Of a DNA stretch of 62,334 nucleotides, positions 34,870 through 43,135 are shown piece by piece. The DNA is taken from NCBI RefSeq assembly GCF_000568255.1, contig NZ_KK037166.1, positions 5,367,504 through 5,429,837 of the forward strand, read 5' to 3'. A program made the position numbers and the translations under genes. Numbering within the stretch: position 1 is the first letter of the stretch; each line of letters starts with the position of its first letter. This DNA is from Kutzneria sp. 744. GTDB taxonomy: Bacteria > Actinomycetota > Actinomycetes > Mycobacteriales > Pseudonocardiaceae. The notes under the pieces were generated by a model. It made no database searches and had not been told where the DNA came from. It worked only from the letters and a program-made list of their open reading frames with translations.

Positions 34870-37152
34870 TCACGAATTGAGGCCGACGGGCAGGCCGCCG
34901 ACGCCGAGCGCGGTCACGCCGCTCAGGCCGGGGAACGCCGCCGGCCCGTTGGTCGGGCCGCCGCCCCACCGGATGACAGTGCCGTCGGACTTGAGGGCGT
35001 ACCCCTTGGTGTCGCTGGCCGCGATGCCAGTGACCCCGGTGACTCCGGGAACCTGCGCGGGAGTGGCGTTGTAGGGGCTCTCCAGGAAGCCTTGGCCCGT
35101 CGAGCCTTGCGTGACCTCACCCCAGGCCCACACCGTGCCGTCGGCCTTCACCGCGTAGTCCGAGACGGCGTGGGCCAGAGCGACCACAGTGGACAGACCG
35201 GGCACCTGGACGGGGGTGGGATCGATGGCGCCGCTCTCCCTCGTGTTGAGGGAACCCTTTCGGCCCCAGCGCCACACGGTGCCGTCGGACTTCACGGCCA
35301 CCCTCACGCCGATCTTGGTCACGCCGGTCAGCCCGGCCACCTGCACCGGCACGGCCGAGCCGCAGTTCGGCAGGTCCGGCACCAAACCGGTCTGCCCGAG
35401 ACAGCCGAGGCTCTGCTCCGGCACCACACCGGTGCCCAGGTCCCCGGCGAAGTTGGCGCCCCAGGCCCACACCGTGCCGTCGGCCTTCACCGCATAGCGG
35501 TCGCCGTAGTCCGCCGCGATTCCGATGACGTTGGTCAGTCCGGCGACCCGCACCGGCGTCGCCGCGATCGCGCCTTCGTCGGTGGAACCGTTGCCCAGCT
35601 GCCAGTCGCGGTTTTCTCCCCACGTCCACACCGAGCCGTCCGTGCCCAGCGCCATCGTGTTGTCGATCGCCGCCACCTTGGGCAGGCCCGGCACCTGGAC
35701 CGGGATCGTCGAATAGGGCGCCGCCACCGTGTCCGGGTATGCGGCCCCGTACAGCCCGATGCCGAGCTCGCCGCTGTGGGAAAGGCCCCACGACCACACC
35801 GTGCCGTCCGACCGCAACGCGTACCGGTCGGCGCCATTGGTTGCCGTCGCGGTCACGTGGTCGAGGCCGTAGACCGCATGCGGCGGCTCACTGAAGTCGG
35901 CATCCCTGTCGGTCGTCCCGTCGCCCTGTTGCCCGAGGCTGTTGTCGCCGTAGGCGAGGACGCAGTCGGCCGTGCACGGCGCGATGGCCGGTGCGAAGTA
36001 GCCGGCGAGGTCGACGATCGGGTCCAGCTGGCCGGTGTGGTTGTAGAGGTCGATCGCCCGGTCCGCGCTGACCGACGTGATCACCAGGTTCGCCGCGGTC
36101 TGGCCGGCCACGAGGTTCAGGTTGCTGGCCGCCGAGCGGGCCGCGCCGTCCGGCCACGCGGAGACGTAGGTCGGGGCGCTGACGTTGGTGGCGGTCAGGT
36201 TGAACACCGCCGCCGTCGCGCCGGGCGGCAGCCAGCCGTCGATGCGGACCCGCCGGGTCTGGTCGTTGCCCAGCGGCGAGCGCGACGCGCCCGTGTCGAA
36301 GTAGCGGGTGTCGAGCACCCGGATCGGCGACATCGGGTAGAAGGCCTGTGTCGACTGCGGCGAGTAGTAGCCCGCGAGGTCCGCGATCAGGTCCACCGTG
36401 GAGTACGCGTTGGCCAGCGTCACCTTGCGGTCGGGGCTCAGCGCCACCGTCACCAGGTTCGGCGCCGTCTGGCCGGCGACCAGGTTGAGGTTCGACGCGT
36501 CCGGCTTCTGTTGTCCCGCCGGATAAGCCGTGACGAAGGTGTCCCCCGTGACGTCCGTTCCGGTCAGGTTGAACACCGCCGCCGTCGCGCCCGCGGGCAC
36601 CTGACCCGACAGGTCGACCGTCACCGTCCCTTGTGGACCGACCGGCCCGCTGTCCCTGGTGTCCAGCACCCGCTTCGGCGCCACCGGCGTGAACTTCGAC
36701 GCGCCACCCGCCGAGTAGTACCCAGCCACATCAACGATCGCGTCCAGCGCATTCGGCCCCGAGCTCAGCTCGAACAGCGACTGCCCCGGGATCAACGTCA
36801 CGGTCACCAGGTTCGCCCTGGTCTCTCCCGCCACCAAGTTCAGGTTGGACGTGTTCCCGTTGTACCGCCCCGCTTGCAGGAACGTCGGCCCCGCCGCATC
36901 CGTGCCGGTGAGGTTGACCACCACCGCCACCGCATCCGCCGGCACCAACCCGGTCGGCACGTTGACGCTCAGCCCGTGGTCAGCCTCGATCCGATGCCCC
37001 GTCGCCCGCGTGTCCAGCAGCCGCGTAGGCGACACCGGCGTGAACGACAGCCCCGCCGGCCCTTGCCCCGTAGCCCCCTGCGCCGCCGGCACCCCCAGCG
37101 CCGCAACCACAACCATCGCGGCGCCCAGCGCCCCGATTCTGGCGAACGACAC
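34870..37152 (-). CDS. Secreted RCC1-like beta-propeller protein, array copy 6 (first transcribed)
   Basis: 760 residues from the GTG at 37152 (VSFARIGALGAAMVVVAALG), preceded by TCAGGGGGTTTC; the frame stays open far upstream but lacks any family match there. The signal peptide cleaves near AAQGA. The three repeats carry PTRLLDTRA, PKRVLDTRD and PIRVLDTRY; the third has a short insertion (FDTGASRSPLG). The junction is CTADC near residue 393. Blades include YALRSDGTVWSWGLSHSGEL, YAVKADGTVWAWGANFAGDL and YALKSDGTVIRWGG. The Cys loop ends NCGSAVPVQVAGLTG. As the 5'-most gene it probably has the main promoter, within the GC-rich stretch upstream. Confidence 0.9.
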   Translation of the reverse strand: MSFARIGALGAAMVVVAALGVPAAQGATGQGPAGLSFTPVSPTRLLDTRATGHRIEADHGLSVNVPTGLVPADAVAVVVNLTGTDAAGPTFLQAGRYNGNTSNLNLVAGETRANLVTVTLIPGQSLFELSSGPNALDAIVDVAGYYSAGGASKFTPVAPKRVLDTRDSGPVGPQGTVTVDLSGQVPAGATAAVFNLTGTDVTGDTFVTAYPAGQQKPDASNLNLVAGQTAPNLVTVALSPDRKVTLANAYSTVDLIADLAGYYSPQSTQAFYPMSPIRVLDTRYFDTGASRSPLGNDQTRRVRIDGWLPPGATAAVFNLTATNVSAPTYVSAWPDGAARSAASNLNLVAGQTAANLVITSVSADRAIDLYNHTGQLDPIVDLAGYFAPAIAPCTADCVLAYGDNSLGQQGDGTTDRDADFSEPPHAVYGLDHVTATATNGADRYALRSDGTVWSWGLSHSGELGIGLYGAAYPDTVAAPYSTIPVQVPGLPKVAAIDNTMALGTDGSVWTWGENRDWQLGNGSTDEGAIAATPVRVAGLTNVIGIAADYGDRYAVKADGTVWAWGANFAGDLGTGVVPEQSLGCLGQTGLVPDLPNCGSAVPVQVAGLTGVTKIGVRVAVKSDGTVWRWGRKGSLNTRESGAIDPTPVQVPGLSTVVALAHAVSDYAVKADGTVWAWGEVTQGSTGQGFLESPYNATPAQVPGVTGVTGIAASDTKGYALKSDGTVIRWGGGPTNGPAAFPGLSGVTALGVGGLPVGLNS

Positions 37153-37433
37153 GAAACCCCCTGAGATGGACCCTCCCCGACCCGGCCCGAAGCATCGCAC
37201 GCCCCACACCCCCACCACCACCGTTTCCCCACACTCCAAGGAAAAGGGACAAATCCCCCCAAACGGAGACGCAAGCACACCCTGCTTGGCGAGACGGCGA
37301 ACCCAGGCCACCGAGTGCGACGCCGACCCCGAACCGGGGCCCGATGGCGAACCCGAGTCATGAGCGCGACGGCGAAACCGAGCCGACAGGCGAACCGGTA
37401 CCCCCCGGATAGGCGCGACGACGAGGCCGAGCC
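37153..37433. other. Leader region of the RCC1 array, no gene
   Basis: This is the upstream region of copy 6. Open frames here do not resemble proteins. It contains homopolymer-rich sequence (runs of C and A on the plus strand) and probably the array promoter, which I cannot place. Confidence 0.4.
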
Positions 37434-37480
37434 CGGGGGGGCGGAGCCCCCACATCGGGGGTCTGGGGGTCTTCCCCCAG
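37434..37480. terminator. Pair of G-rich hairpins
   Basis: A GGGGGGC-GGAG-CCCCC hairpin is followed by a perfect CTGGGGG-TCTT-CCCCCAG hairpin at 37463–37480. Such pairs are common intergenic terminators in Pseudonocardiaceae. They lie between the array leader and the MFS remnant. Confidence 0.55.
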
Positions 37481-37493
37481 ATGCCCGCCCTCA

Positions 37494-37770
37494 TCATGGC
37501 GCCCGCGCCCGTCTCCGAAGCCGCGGCCGCCAACAGCCTCAACACCCTTATGTGCCCCATCGGCACCTCGGTGTCCAGCGCCGCGCCGGCGTCATCCTCG
37601 CTCAGCTGACCGTCTCGCTCGGCCCTGCCGCCGTGCCGTCGCAGGACGCGTTCTGCCTGCTCCTGGGCCTGGGAAGCGCCACAGCGCTCGGCGCACTGGC
37701 GATCGCGGCCTTCGTCCCCGGCGTGCCGGGTTCCACTCGCCGACCGGACAGGGCCGGGCACGCCGCACGA
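37494..37770 (+). pseudogene. C-terminal remnant of an MFS (DHA2-type) drug transporter
   Basis: One frame reads APVSEAAAANSLNTLMCPIG; after a frameshift near 37590 the next reads ILAQLTVSLGPAAVPSQDAF followed by LLLGLGSATALGALAIAAF. Together these match the last two transmembrane helices of EmrB/QacA-type transporters, whose usual text is VSEAESAAANSLNTLMRSIG. The rest of the transporter is absent and there is no start. It is a decayed fragment, truncated at its 5' side by the hairpin region. Confidence 0.7.
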
Positions 37771-37930
37771 CCGGACATCTCGGCGGGCAGCGGACGGTCC
37801 GCCGCGAGGACGCGCACGCCATCGAAGAGCGCCTTCTGACAACCGGAGCCGCACCTGAACATCGCCGTCGCCGAACGAGCACCGCAGGCGGGTGGTGTCC
37901 AACACCTCGAAGTTCAACCAGCATCGGCAG

Positions 37931-37976
37931 GAACCGAGGGCTGCCGCCCGAAAGGAGGGTCGGCAGCCCTCGGTTC
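37931..37976 (-). terminator. Strong hairpin terminator after the modular glycosidase
   Basis: GAACCGAGGGCTGCC and GGCAGCCCTCGGTTC form a perfect 15-bp stem with a 16-base loop, 12 bp past the stop of the GH gene. It probably ends the sugar-utilisation operon that starts at the LacI gene. Confidence 0.85.
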
Positions 37977-37988
37977 GTCCGCGCTGGT

Positions 37989-40900
37989 TCAGTGACCGCC
38001 CGACTGGCTGGCCGACCGCAGGGGCGCCAGGGTGATCTGGTCGATGTTCGGCGCCGTGTCCGAGCGGAGCGCGTCGCCGACGTCGCTGCCGGAGCGGATC
38101 ACGCCCACGGTCTTGCCGTCCCAGTTGTACGGCTGGTTGGCGACGAACCTGATCGTGTTGCTTCCCTTGGTGAGCTGGACCGGGACGGTGTGGGTCCAGA
38201 ACTGGTTCCAGTCGAAGGTGTTGGCGAAGTTGACGTGGAACGTCGGCCCGCCGTTGACGCTGATGTCGGCCGGGGCGGTCATCAGGTCCGGGTTGTAGTG
38301 GTTGGCGAGGATGCCCTGGTTGTTGGCGTAGCGGACGGTCATCTCGTACGTGCCGGTGGCGGGCGCCCGCACGGTCATCGTCAGCGCGTTGGCGCTGCCG
38401 CCGCCGACGCCGGTCACCACGCCGCCCCGCGCCTGGCCGAAGGTGGTGTCCACGTGGGCGGTGCCGGTCAGGGTGCCGCTCTCGGCCTGGTAGGCGGCGA
38501 TGTCGGCGCTGCGGTCGACCGGCGTGACGGTCAGCTTGTCCAGCGTGAAGCACCCGCCTCGGCCCGTGACCACAACCTTGTTGACCCCCGCGGTGAGGTA
38601 CACCCGGTCGGTGTCGGTGGACCATCGGATCGGGCCGCCGTCGAGGTTTCCGGGCAGTGCCTGGTCATTCACGGCCACCGCGGCCGCCCCCGCGCCACGC
38701 GAGCGGAACGCCAGATCGGCGTAGCCGTCGGAGGCGGAGTAGACCCAGAACGTCGCGGTCTGGCCGCGATCGAAGTCGACCGCGCCGGCGCCTGATTGGC
38801 CCTGTGCCTGGTAGTCCGGCCGGGCTCCGCGCAGGTCGGCCTGTTCGGCCTCGTACGCGGTCGACTTCTGGGCCGGGGTGGCCAGCCGCAGGTCGATCTT
38901 GTTGACGATCGCGTCGCCGTGGGTGGCCGCGCCGTCGGAGCCGGTGGTGGACAGGCTGATCCGGTGGGCGCCAGCGGTCAGGTGGACCGTGGTGTCGGCG
39001 TGGTTCCAGATCACCCATCCGTAGGCGTCGGGCAGCCACACCTGTTGCGTCGCGCCGCCGTCCACGCCGAGGAAGACGTCGGTGGGACCGGAAACGCCTG
39101 ACGCCTGGGCGTTGCTGCCGTCGAAGACGCGCAGCGTGTAGTCACCGGTGGTGGGCACGGTCACCGGGAACGTGATGACAGTGCTCGACCCTGTGCGCAG
39201 CCCGCCGACGTCGGTGTCGCCGTAGCTGGCGAACCCGGTGACGCTGTTCGGCGTGCCCTCGGTGTTGATGTTCCAGCCGCTGCCGGTCATGGTCGCCTGG
39301 GCCGCCGGGTAGCTCGCGTGCCAGCTGTCGTCGACCGGGGAGGCCGAGCCGGCGCCACCGGGCGACAGGATGATCTGGTAGGCGTTCATCGAGGTCGCGA
39401 CCTGGGGGTTGGACACGATGGTGGCGTCGCGGCCGTGGCCGGACGAGTCGGTCGCGGTGGCCCCACCGGTCTCGTCGAACCGGTAGTCGGCGACGTCGCC
39501 GGCGGCGGCCGTGCCGGCGGCGAGCCCGGCCACCTCGCCCCCGTTCAGCGCCCGGCTGTAGATGGCCAAGTCGTCGACCTGGCCGTTGAGATCGGGATCC
39601 GACGAGTACTGCGAGCGGCCGATCCAGTTCTGCGTGGTGGCGCCCAGATCGGCCGGGTGCAGCGTCATGTTCGGGTTCGTGCCGACGGCCTGGCCGTTGA
39701 CGTACAGCGTGCCGGTGTTGCCCGACACCGTCACCGTGACCAGCGACCAGGCGTTGGTGGGCAGCGTTCCGGAGCCGTCGATCCGCTGCTCGGCCGAGCC
39801 GCCGCCGGTCGTGATCGCGAACCGGATCGCGCTGCCGGAGTTCAGCGTGAGGAACATGTTGGCGTTCGTCCCGGCGCCGAAGTCGAACAGCCGGGACCAG
39901 TTGCTGTTCTGCGCCGGATTGACCCACGCCGACACGGTGAAGTCGTGCAGGCCGTTCACGACGCCCGCCGGCAGGCTCGCGTATTCGTTGTTGCCACACA
40001 GTTTCAACGCGGAGCCCACCTTGCCGGCGACGCGTGGCCCGGTCGCGGCGCAGTCGGCGCCGGCGGACGGTCCCGCGATGTCGACCGGGACGGTGAGCGA
40101 TCCGTCGGCCGCGACCCGCACGTCGCCGTCGAACATCCGGGCCGGGGTGGCCGCGGCGCCGGTCATGCCGCTCCAGTCGTCCTCCTGGACGGTGGCGTGC
40201 ACGGTGCGGCCGAACACCGCCGGGTCGACGTGCTTGACCACGACGTCAGCCGGCCCGGCCGGCCCGCCGCCGAGGATGACCCGGGCCTGCCGCTTGGATT
40301 TGTCCAGCGTGGCCACGCCCTGGAGGGTGTTGTCGGTGTCGCCGTGGGGCGGGGCCACGGCGACGGTCTGGCCGGTCATCGACGAGTACCAGTGGTACAG
40401 CCACCACTGCGCGTTCGGCATGTTGTTCTGCGACACCGAGTCGCCGAGGCTGCCGTTCTGGTTCCAGTACGGCAGGTCGCCGTCGACCTTCGTGTCCTCG
40501 ATCGCCGACAGCCACGACACCATCCGGCCCGGGCTGGTCAGCTGGTAGCGGGCCGCGTACTCGTTGAGGTTCACCGGACGGTGCGCGATGCCCAGCGCCG
40601 TCTCCAGCTGCCGGTAGGCCGCCACGTCCGGACGCACCGACGAGGTGTTCCACAGCTCATGCCACGTCATGACGTCCGGCAGGCAGTCGTTCTGCTTGCA
40701 GAAGCCGAGAAACGTCGCGAGCTGGTCGGGGTGGTAGGAGTAGAAGTTGGGGCCGGCGATCCGCGCCTGCGGCCACAGTCCCTTGAGGAACCGGTAGGTC
40801 TGGAGCCATTCGGCGTCGAACGCGGCCAACACGGCCGGATCGCTGGTCAGGCCGGAGAACCAGTTGCCGTCGGGCTCGTTGTACGGGATCAGGACGATGC

Positions 40901-41345
40901 GGTCCCGGTGGGGGTCGGCGAGGATCTGCTGGACCTCGGTCCGCAGGTATCCCTGGTACTCGGCGTAACTCGTGCGCTCGTAAGGGAAGTTGCGGTAGAC
41001 GTCGGTCATGTAGACGAACAGGTCGCGTCCGCCGCCGGCGAAGAACGGCGTGGCCACCTCCAGCGCGTCGGACCCGGGATGCTGCTGTCCGTCCTGGGCC
41101 TTGGTGTCGACGGAGGCCAGTCCCATACCGGCGATCAGGTTGTCGCTGGGGACACCTTGGTCGGCGATGCCGTAGAGCGCCCCGGACGCGCCGCCGTGGA
41201 ACGCGCCGGTCGGCGTGCCCAGGTCCACCCCCAGGGTCTCGGCGGGGCTCGGTGCGGCGACCGCCGTCACGGGTGGGCTCAGCGCCACCCCGGCGGCTAG
41301 GGCGACCGCCAGCGGCAAGGCGGTCCATCTCCCCTGTGGTCTCAT
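37989..41345 (-). CDS. Secreted modular glycosidase: GH39-like TIM barrel, LamG, CBM35-like modules
   Basis: 1118 residues with a signal peptide (LPLAVALAAGVALSPPVTAVA). Residues about 40–350 form a clan GH-A-type barrel: the proposed acid/base Glu lies in LIPYNEPDGNWF and the nucleophile Glu in RPVNLNEYAARYQ, a GH39-like layout, though the family assignment is tentative. A LamG/concanavalin-like module (about 455–615; DFTVSAWVNPAQNSNWSRLF, QVDDLAIYSRALNGGEV) follows, then three beta-sandwich modules: one at about 690–830 and two CBM35-like (YEAEQADLRGARPDYQ about 838–960; YQAESGTLTGTAHVDTTFG about 963–1110). It is last in an operon of LacI, SBP, two permeases and MGH1 glycosidase, implying extracellular attack on a complex glycan whose fragments are imported. 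Substrate is unknown. Confidence 0.85.
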   Translation of the reverse strand: MRPQGRWTALPLAVALAAGVALSPPVTAVAAPSPAETLGVDLGTPTGAFHGGASGALYGIADQGVPSDNLIAGMGLASVDTKAQDGQQHPGSDALEVATPFFAGGGRDLFVYMTDVYRNFPYERTSYAEYQGYLRTEVQQILADPHRDRIVLIPYNEPDGNWFSGLTSDPAVLAAFDAEWLQTYRFLKGLWPQARIAGPNFYSYHPDQLATFLGFCKQNDCLPDVMTWHELWNTSSVRPDVAAYRQLETALGIAHRPVNLNEYAARYQLTSPGRMVSWLSAIEDTKVDGDLPYWNQNGSLGDSVSQNNMPNAQWWLYHWYSSMTGQTVAVAPPHGDTDNTLQGVATLDKSKRQARVILGGGPAGPADVVVKHVDPAVFGRTVHATVQEDDWSGMTGAAATPARMFDGDVRVAADGSLTVPVDIAGPSAGADCAATGPRVAGKVGSALKLCGNNEYASLPAGVVNGLHDFTVSAWVNPAQNSNWSRLFDFGAGTNANMFLTLNSGSAIRFAITTGGGSAEQRIDGSGTLPTNAWSLVTVTVSGNTGTLYVNGQAVGTNPNMTLHPADLGATTQNWIGRSQYSSDPDLNGQVDDLAIYSRALNGGEVAGLAAGTAAAGDVADYRFDETGGATATDSSGHGRDATIVSNPQVATSMNAYQIILSPGGAGSASPVDDSWHASYPAAQATMTGSGWNINTEGTPNSVTGFASYGDTDVGGLRTGSSTVITFPVTVPTTGDYTLRVFDGSNAQASGVSGPTDVFLGVDGGATQQVWLPDAYGWVIWNHADTTVHLTAGAHRISLSTTGSDGAATHGDAIVNKIDLRLATPAQKSTAYEAEQADLRGARPDYQAQGQSGAGAVDFDRGQTATFWVYSASDGYADLAFRSRGAGAAAVAVNDQALPGNLDGGPIRWSTDTDRVYLTAGVNKVVVTGRGGCFTLDKLTVTPVDRSADIAAYQAESGTLTGTAHVDTTFGQARGGVVTGVGGGSANALTMTVRAPATGTYEMTVRYANNQGILANHYNPDLMTAPADISVNGGPTFHVNFANTFDWNQFWTHTVPVQLTKGSNTIRFVANQPYNWDGKTVGVIRSGSDVGDALRSDTAPNIDQITLAPLRSASQSGGH

Positions 41346-41369
41346 GACGTTCTCCTCGTTCGGCAGGGT

Positions 41370-43103
41370 TCAGGAGCTCGGAGCGTGGTCGGCCACGTGG
41401 GTGCGGGCCAGCAGGAGGTACACGCTCGCGGTCCAGGTGTATGCCCGGTCACGCAGGCCCGCACCGGTGAGTGCGTCGAAGTTCTCGGCGAAGCCGGACG
41501 CCTCGCACAGCGCCCGGAACCGGTCGGAGATCCGCCGGGCGAGTTCGCCGTGTCCGGCGCGGCGCAGGCCGTCCACGACCAACATGGTGGCCGGCGCCCA
41601 GATCGGGCCGCGCCAGTAGCCGTCGGACTGGTAGTGCGACGAGTCGGTCCGTTCACTGGCCAGGCCGTGCGGGGTGAGATGCGTCGCGATCCGGTCGGCC
41701 AGCACGGCGGCGATCGGCTCGGGCAGGTGCTGGCCGAGCGCGATCGGCATCAGGTCGAGCAGGCTGTCGGTCGCCCACTTCTGTCCGGTGTGGACACCGC
41801 GGGCGTAGAACCGGTCGCCGCTCCACAGTTCGTCGACCAGCGCCTCGCACGTGCTCGTGGCCAGGCCGGCCCAGCGGGCGGCCTCCTCGGGCCGGCCGAG
41901 GTCGGCGGCGAGGTCCGCGAGCTCGCGCAGTTGCAGCACGAGGAACCCGGCCAGGTCGGCGGTGACGATCACCCGCTCGGGGTCGAACGTGGTGGCGTTG
42001 TCCCAGCCGCTGTCGTTGCCGTGCTGGTAGTGCGGCAGCGGGTCGCCGGGCGCGCGCCGGCAGGTGAGCCAGAAGTCCGTCCAGCGGGCCAGCCGGTCGT
42101 AGGCCACGGTCAGCTCGTCACGCCCGAGCCGGTCGGCCAGCAGCCGCCGCAGCTGGCCCAGCGCCCAGCCGTGGATGGGCGGCTTGACGAAGTTGTACAG
42201 CACCTCGGAATGCGTGACCGAGTCGGGCAGCACGCCGGTCGCGTCCTGGTGATCGAAGATCACCGAGAACTGGTCCCAGGCCAGCTCCGGCGCGCCCGGG
42301 GCGAGGGCCAGCGCGTTGAAGCAGTGGTCCCAGCTCCACACCTTGTCCATCCAGTGCTTGGACATCAGCACGCCGGGGCGGGCGAGGAATCCCTCCGGCG
42401 CCACGGTGGCCGACCACAACGTGTAGCAGGCCAACTCGGCGGCGGGGGTGTCGTCACGCCGCCACGGCGCGATCGCGTCGACGAAGCCGGCGAAGGCGTC
42501 CGCGCTGGCCCGCACCACCTGCTCGAAGTCGTGCGCCGGGCGGTAGGGCACGCCGACCCCGCGCAGTTCCTCGATCGCGATCTCCCACGGGCTCGCGCCG
42601 TCGCCGGTGATGGTCAGCCCCCGCCGGGCCTCGCCCAGCGCCTGCGCCCCGAACACCTCCGACACCTGGCCGGCCAGCACGGTGATCCGGTAGCGACGCC
42701 CGGTTTCGTAGGCGGTGAAGGTGTAGCCGCCGTCGACCGCGTCCGGATAGAAGTAGTCGCCGGTGAACGGGGTCAGCGCCGAGGCGCCCGCTTCCACCCG
42801 CATGCCCAGGCCGGCGCCGCGCAGCCGGACCGCGTCCGGGGTGTCGTAGGCGATGTCGACGCGGCCGCCGTCGTGCTCCCAGCTCAGCACGGCCGGCGTC
42901 GCCCGGACCGTGGTGTCGACCCGCTCCCTCATCGCCGGATCGACCGGCACGAGCCGCAGCACGCCGTGCATCCCGTTGCGGTGCGACACCAGGTGCAGGT
43001 CGTCGGCCCGGGTCCGCTGGCCGAGCACCGGCGAGATGCCGAACCAGGAGCCATGGTGGGAGAACGGGATGTCGTGGACGGAGAACTCGGGGACGGTGGT
43101 CAT
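41370..43103 (-). CDS. MGH1-type (GH63-like) cytoplasmic glycosidase
   Basis: 577 residues starting at the ATG at 43103 (MTTVPEFSVHDIPFSHHGSW); the longer frame reads antisense to the permease. There is no signal peptide, so it should act on imported oligosaccharides. An N-terminal beta-sandwich (residues 1–200) is followed by an (alpha/alpha)6 barrel with motifs of the mannosylglycerate hydrolase/GH63 group: DKVWSWDHCFNALALA, HGNDSGWDNATTFD and GYWRGPIWAPATMLVV. The Asp in WSWDH/GWDN and acids around the GYWRGP region are the expected catalytic sites. It lies between the permease genes and the secreted GH, 32 bp after the permease stop. The exact linkage specificity cannot be told. Confidence 0.85.
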   Translation of the reverse strand: MTTVPEFSVHDIPFSHHGSWFGISPVLGQRTRADDLHLVSHRNGMHGVLRLVPVDPAMRERVDTTVRATPAVLSWEHDGGRVDIAYDTPDAVRLRGAGLGMRVEAGASALTPFTGDYFYPDAVDGGYTFTAYETGRRYRITVLAGQVSEVFGAQALGEARRGLTITGDGASPWEIAIEELRGVGVPYRPAHDFEQVVRASADAFAGFVDAIAPWRRDDTPAAELACYTLWSATVAPEGFLARPGVLMSKHWMDKVWSWDHCFNALALAPGAPELAWDQFSVIFDHQDATGVLPDSVTHSEVLYNFVKPPIHGWALGQLRRLLADRLGRDELTVAYDRLARWTDFWLTCRRAPGDPLPHYQHGNDSGWDNATTFDPERVIVTADLAGFLVLQLRELADLAADLGRPEEAARWAGLATSTCEALVDELWSGDRFYARGVHTGQKWATDSLLDLMPIALGQHLPEPIAAVLADRIATHLTPHGLASERTDSSHYQSDGYWRGPIWAPATMLVVDGLRRAGHGELARRISDRFRALCEASGFAENFDALTGAGLRDRAYTWTASVYLLLARTHVADHAPSS

Positions 43104-43135
43104 CGACCGGCACTCGCTTCGCTCGTTGGGTACGG

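Noticed and set aside
22900-37152. Repeated DNA in the array considered as CRISPR or a satellite
   Set aside because: The repeats are coding domain repeats of about 360 bp with varied sequence, not short identical repeats with spacers.
27569-37164. Several long plus-strand frames (700–850 codons) opposite the RCC1 array
   Set aside because: They are antisense shadows: they repeat with the same period as the RCC1 copies and lack starts, signals and families.
37170-38625. The copy 6 reading frame stays open for about 490 codons upstream of its GTG, suggesting a 1251-residue protein
   Set aside because: The signal peptide begins right at the GTG at 37152, and the upstream frame runs antisense to the glycosidase gene and through hairpins; it has no family match.
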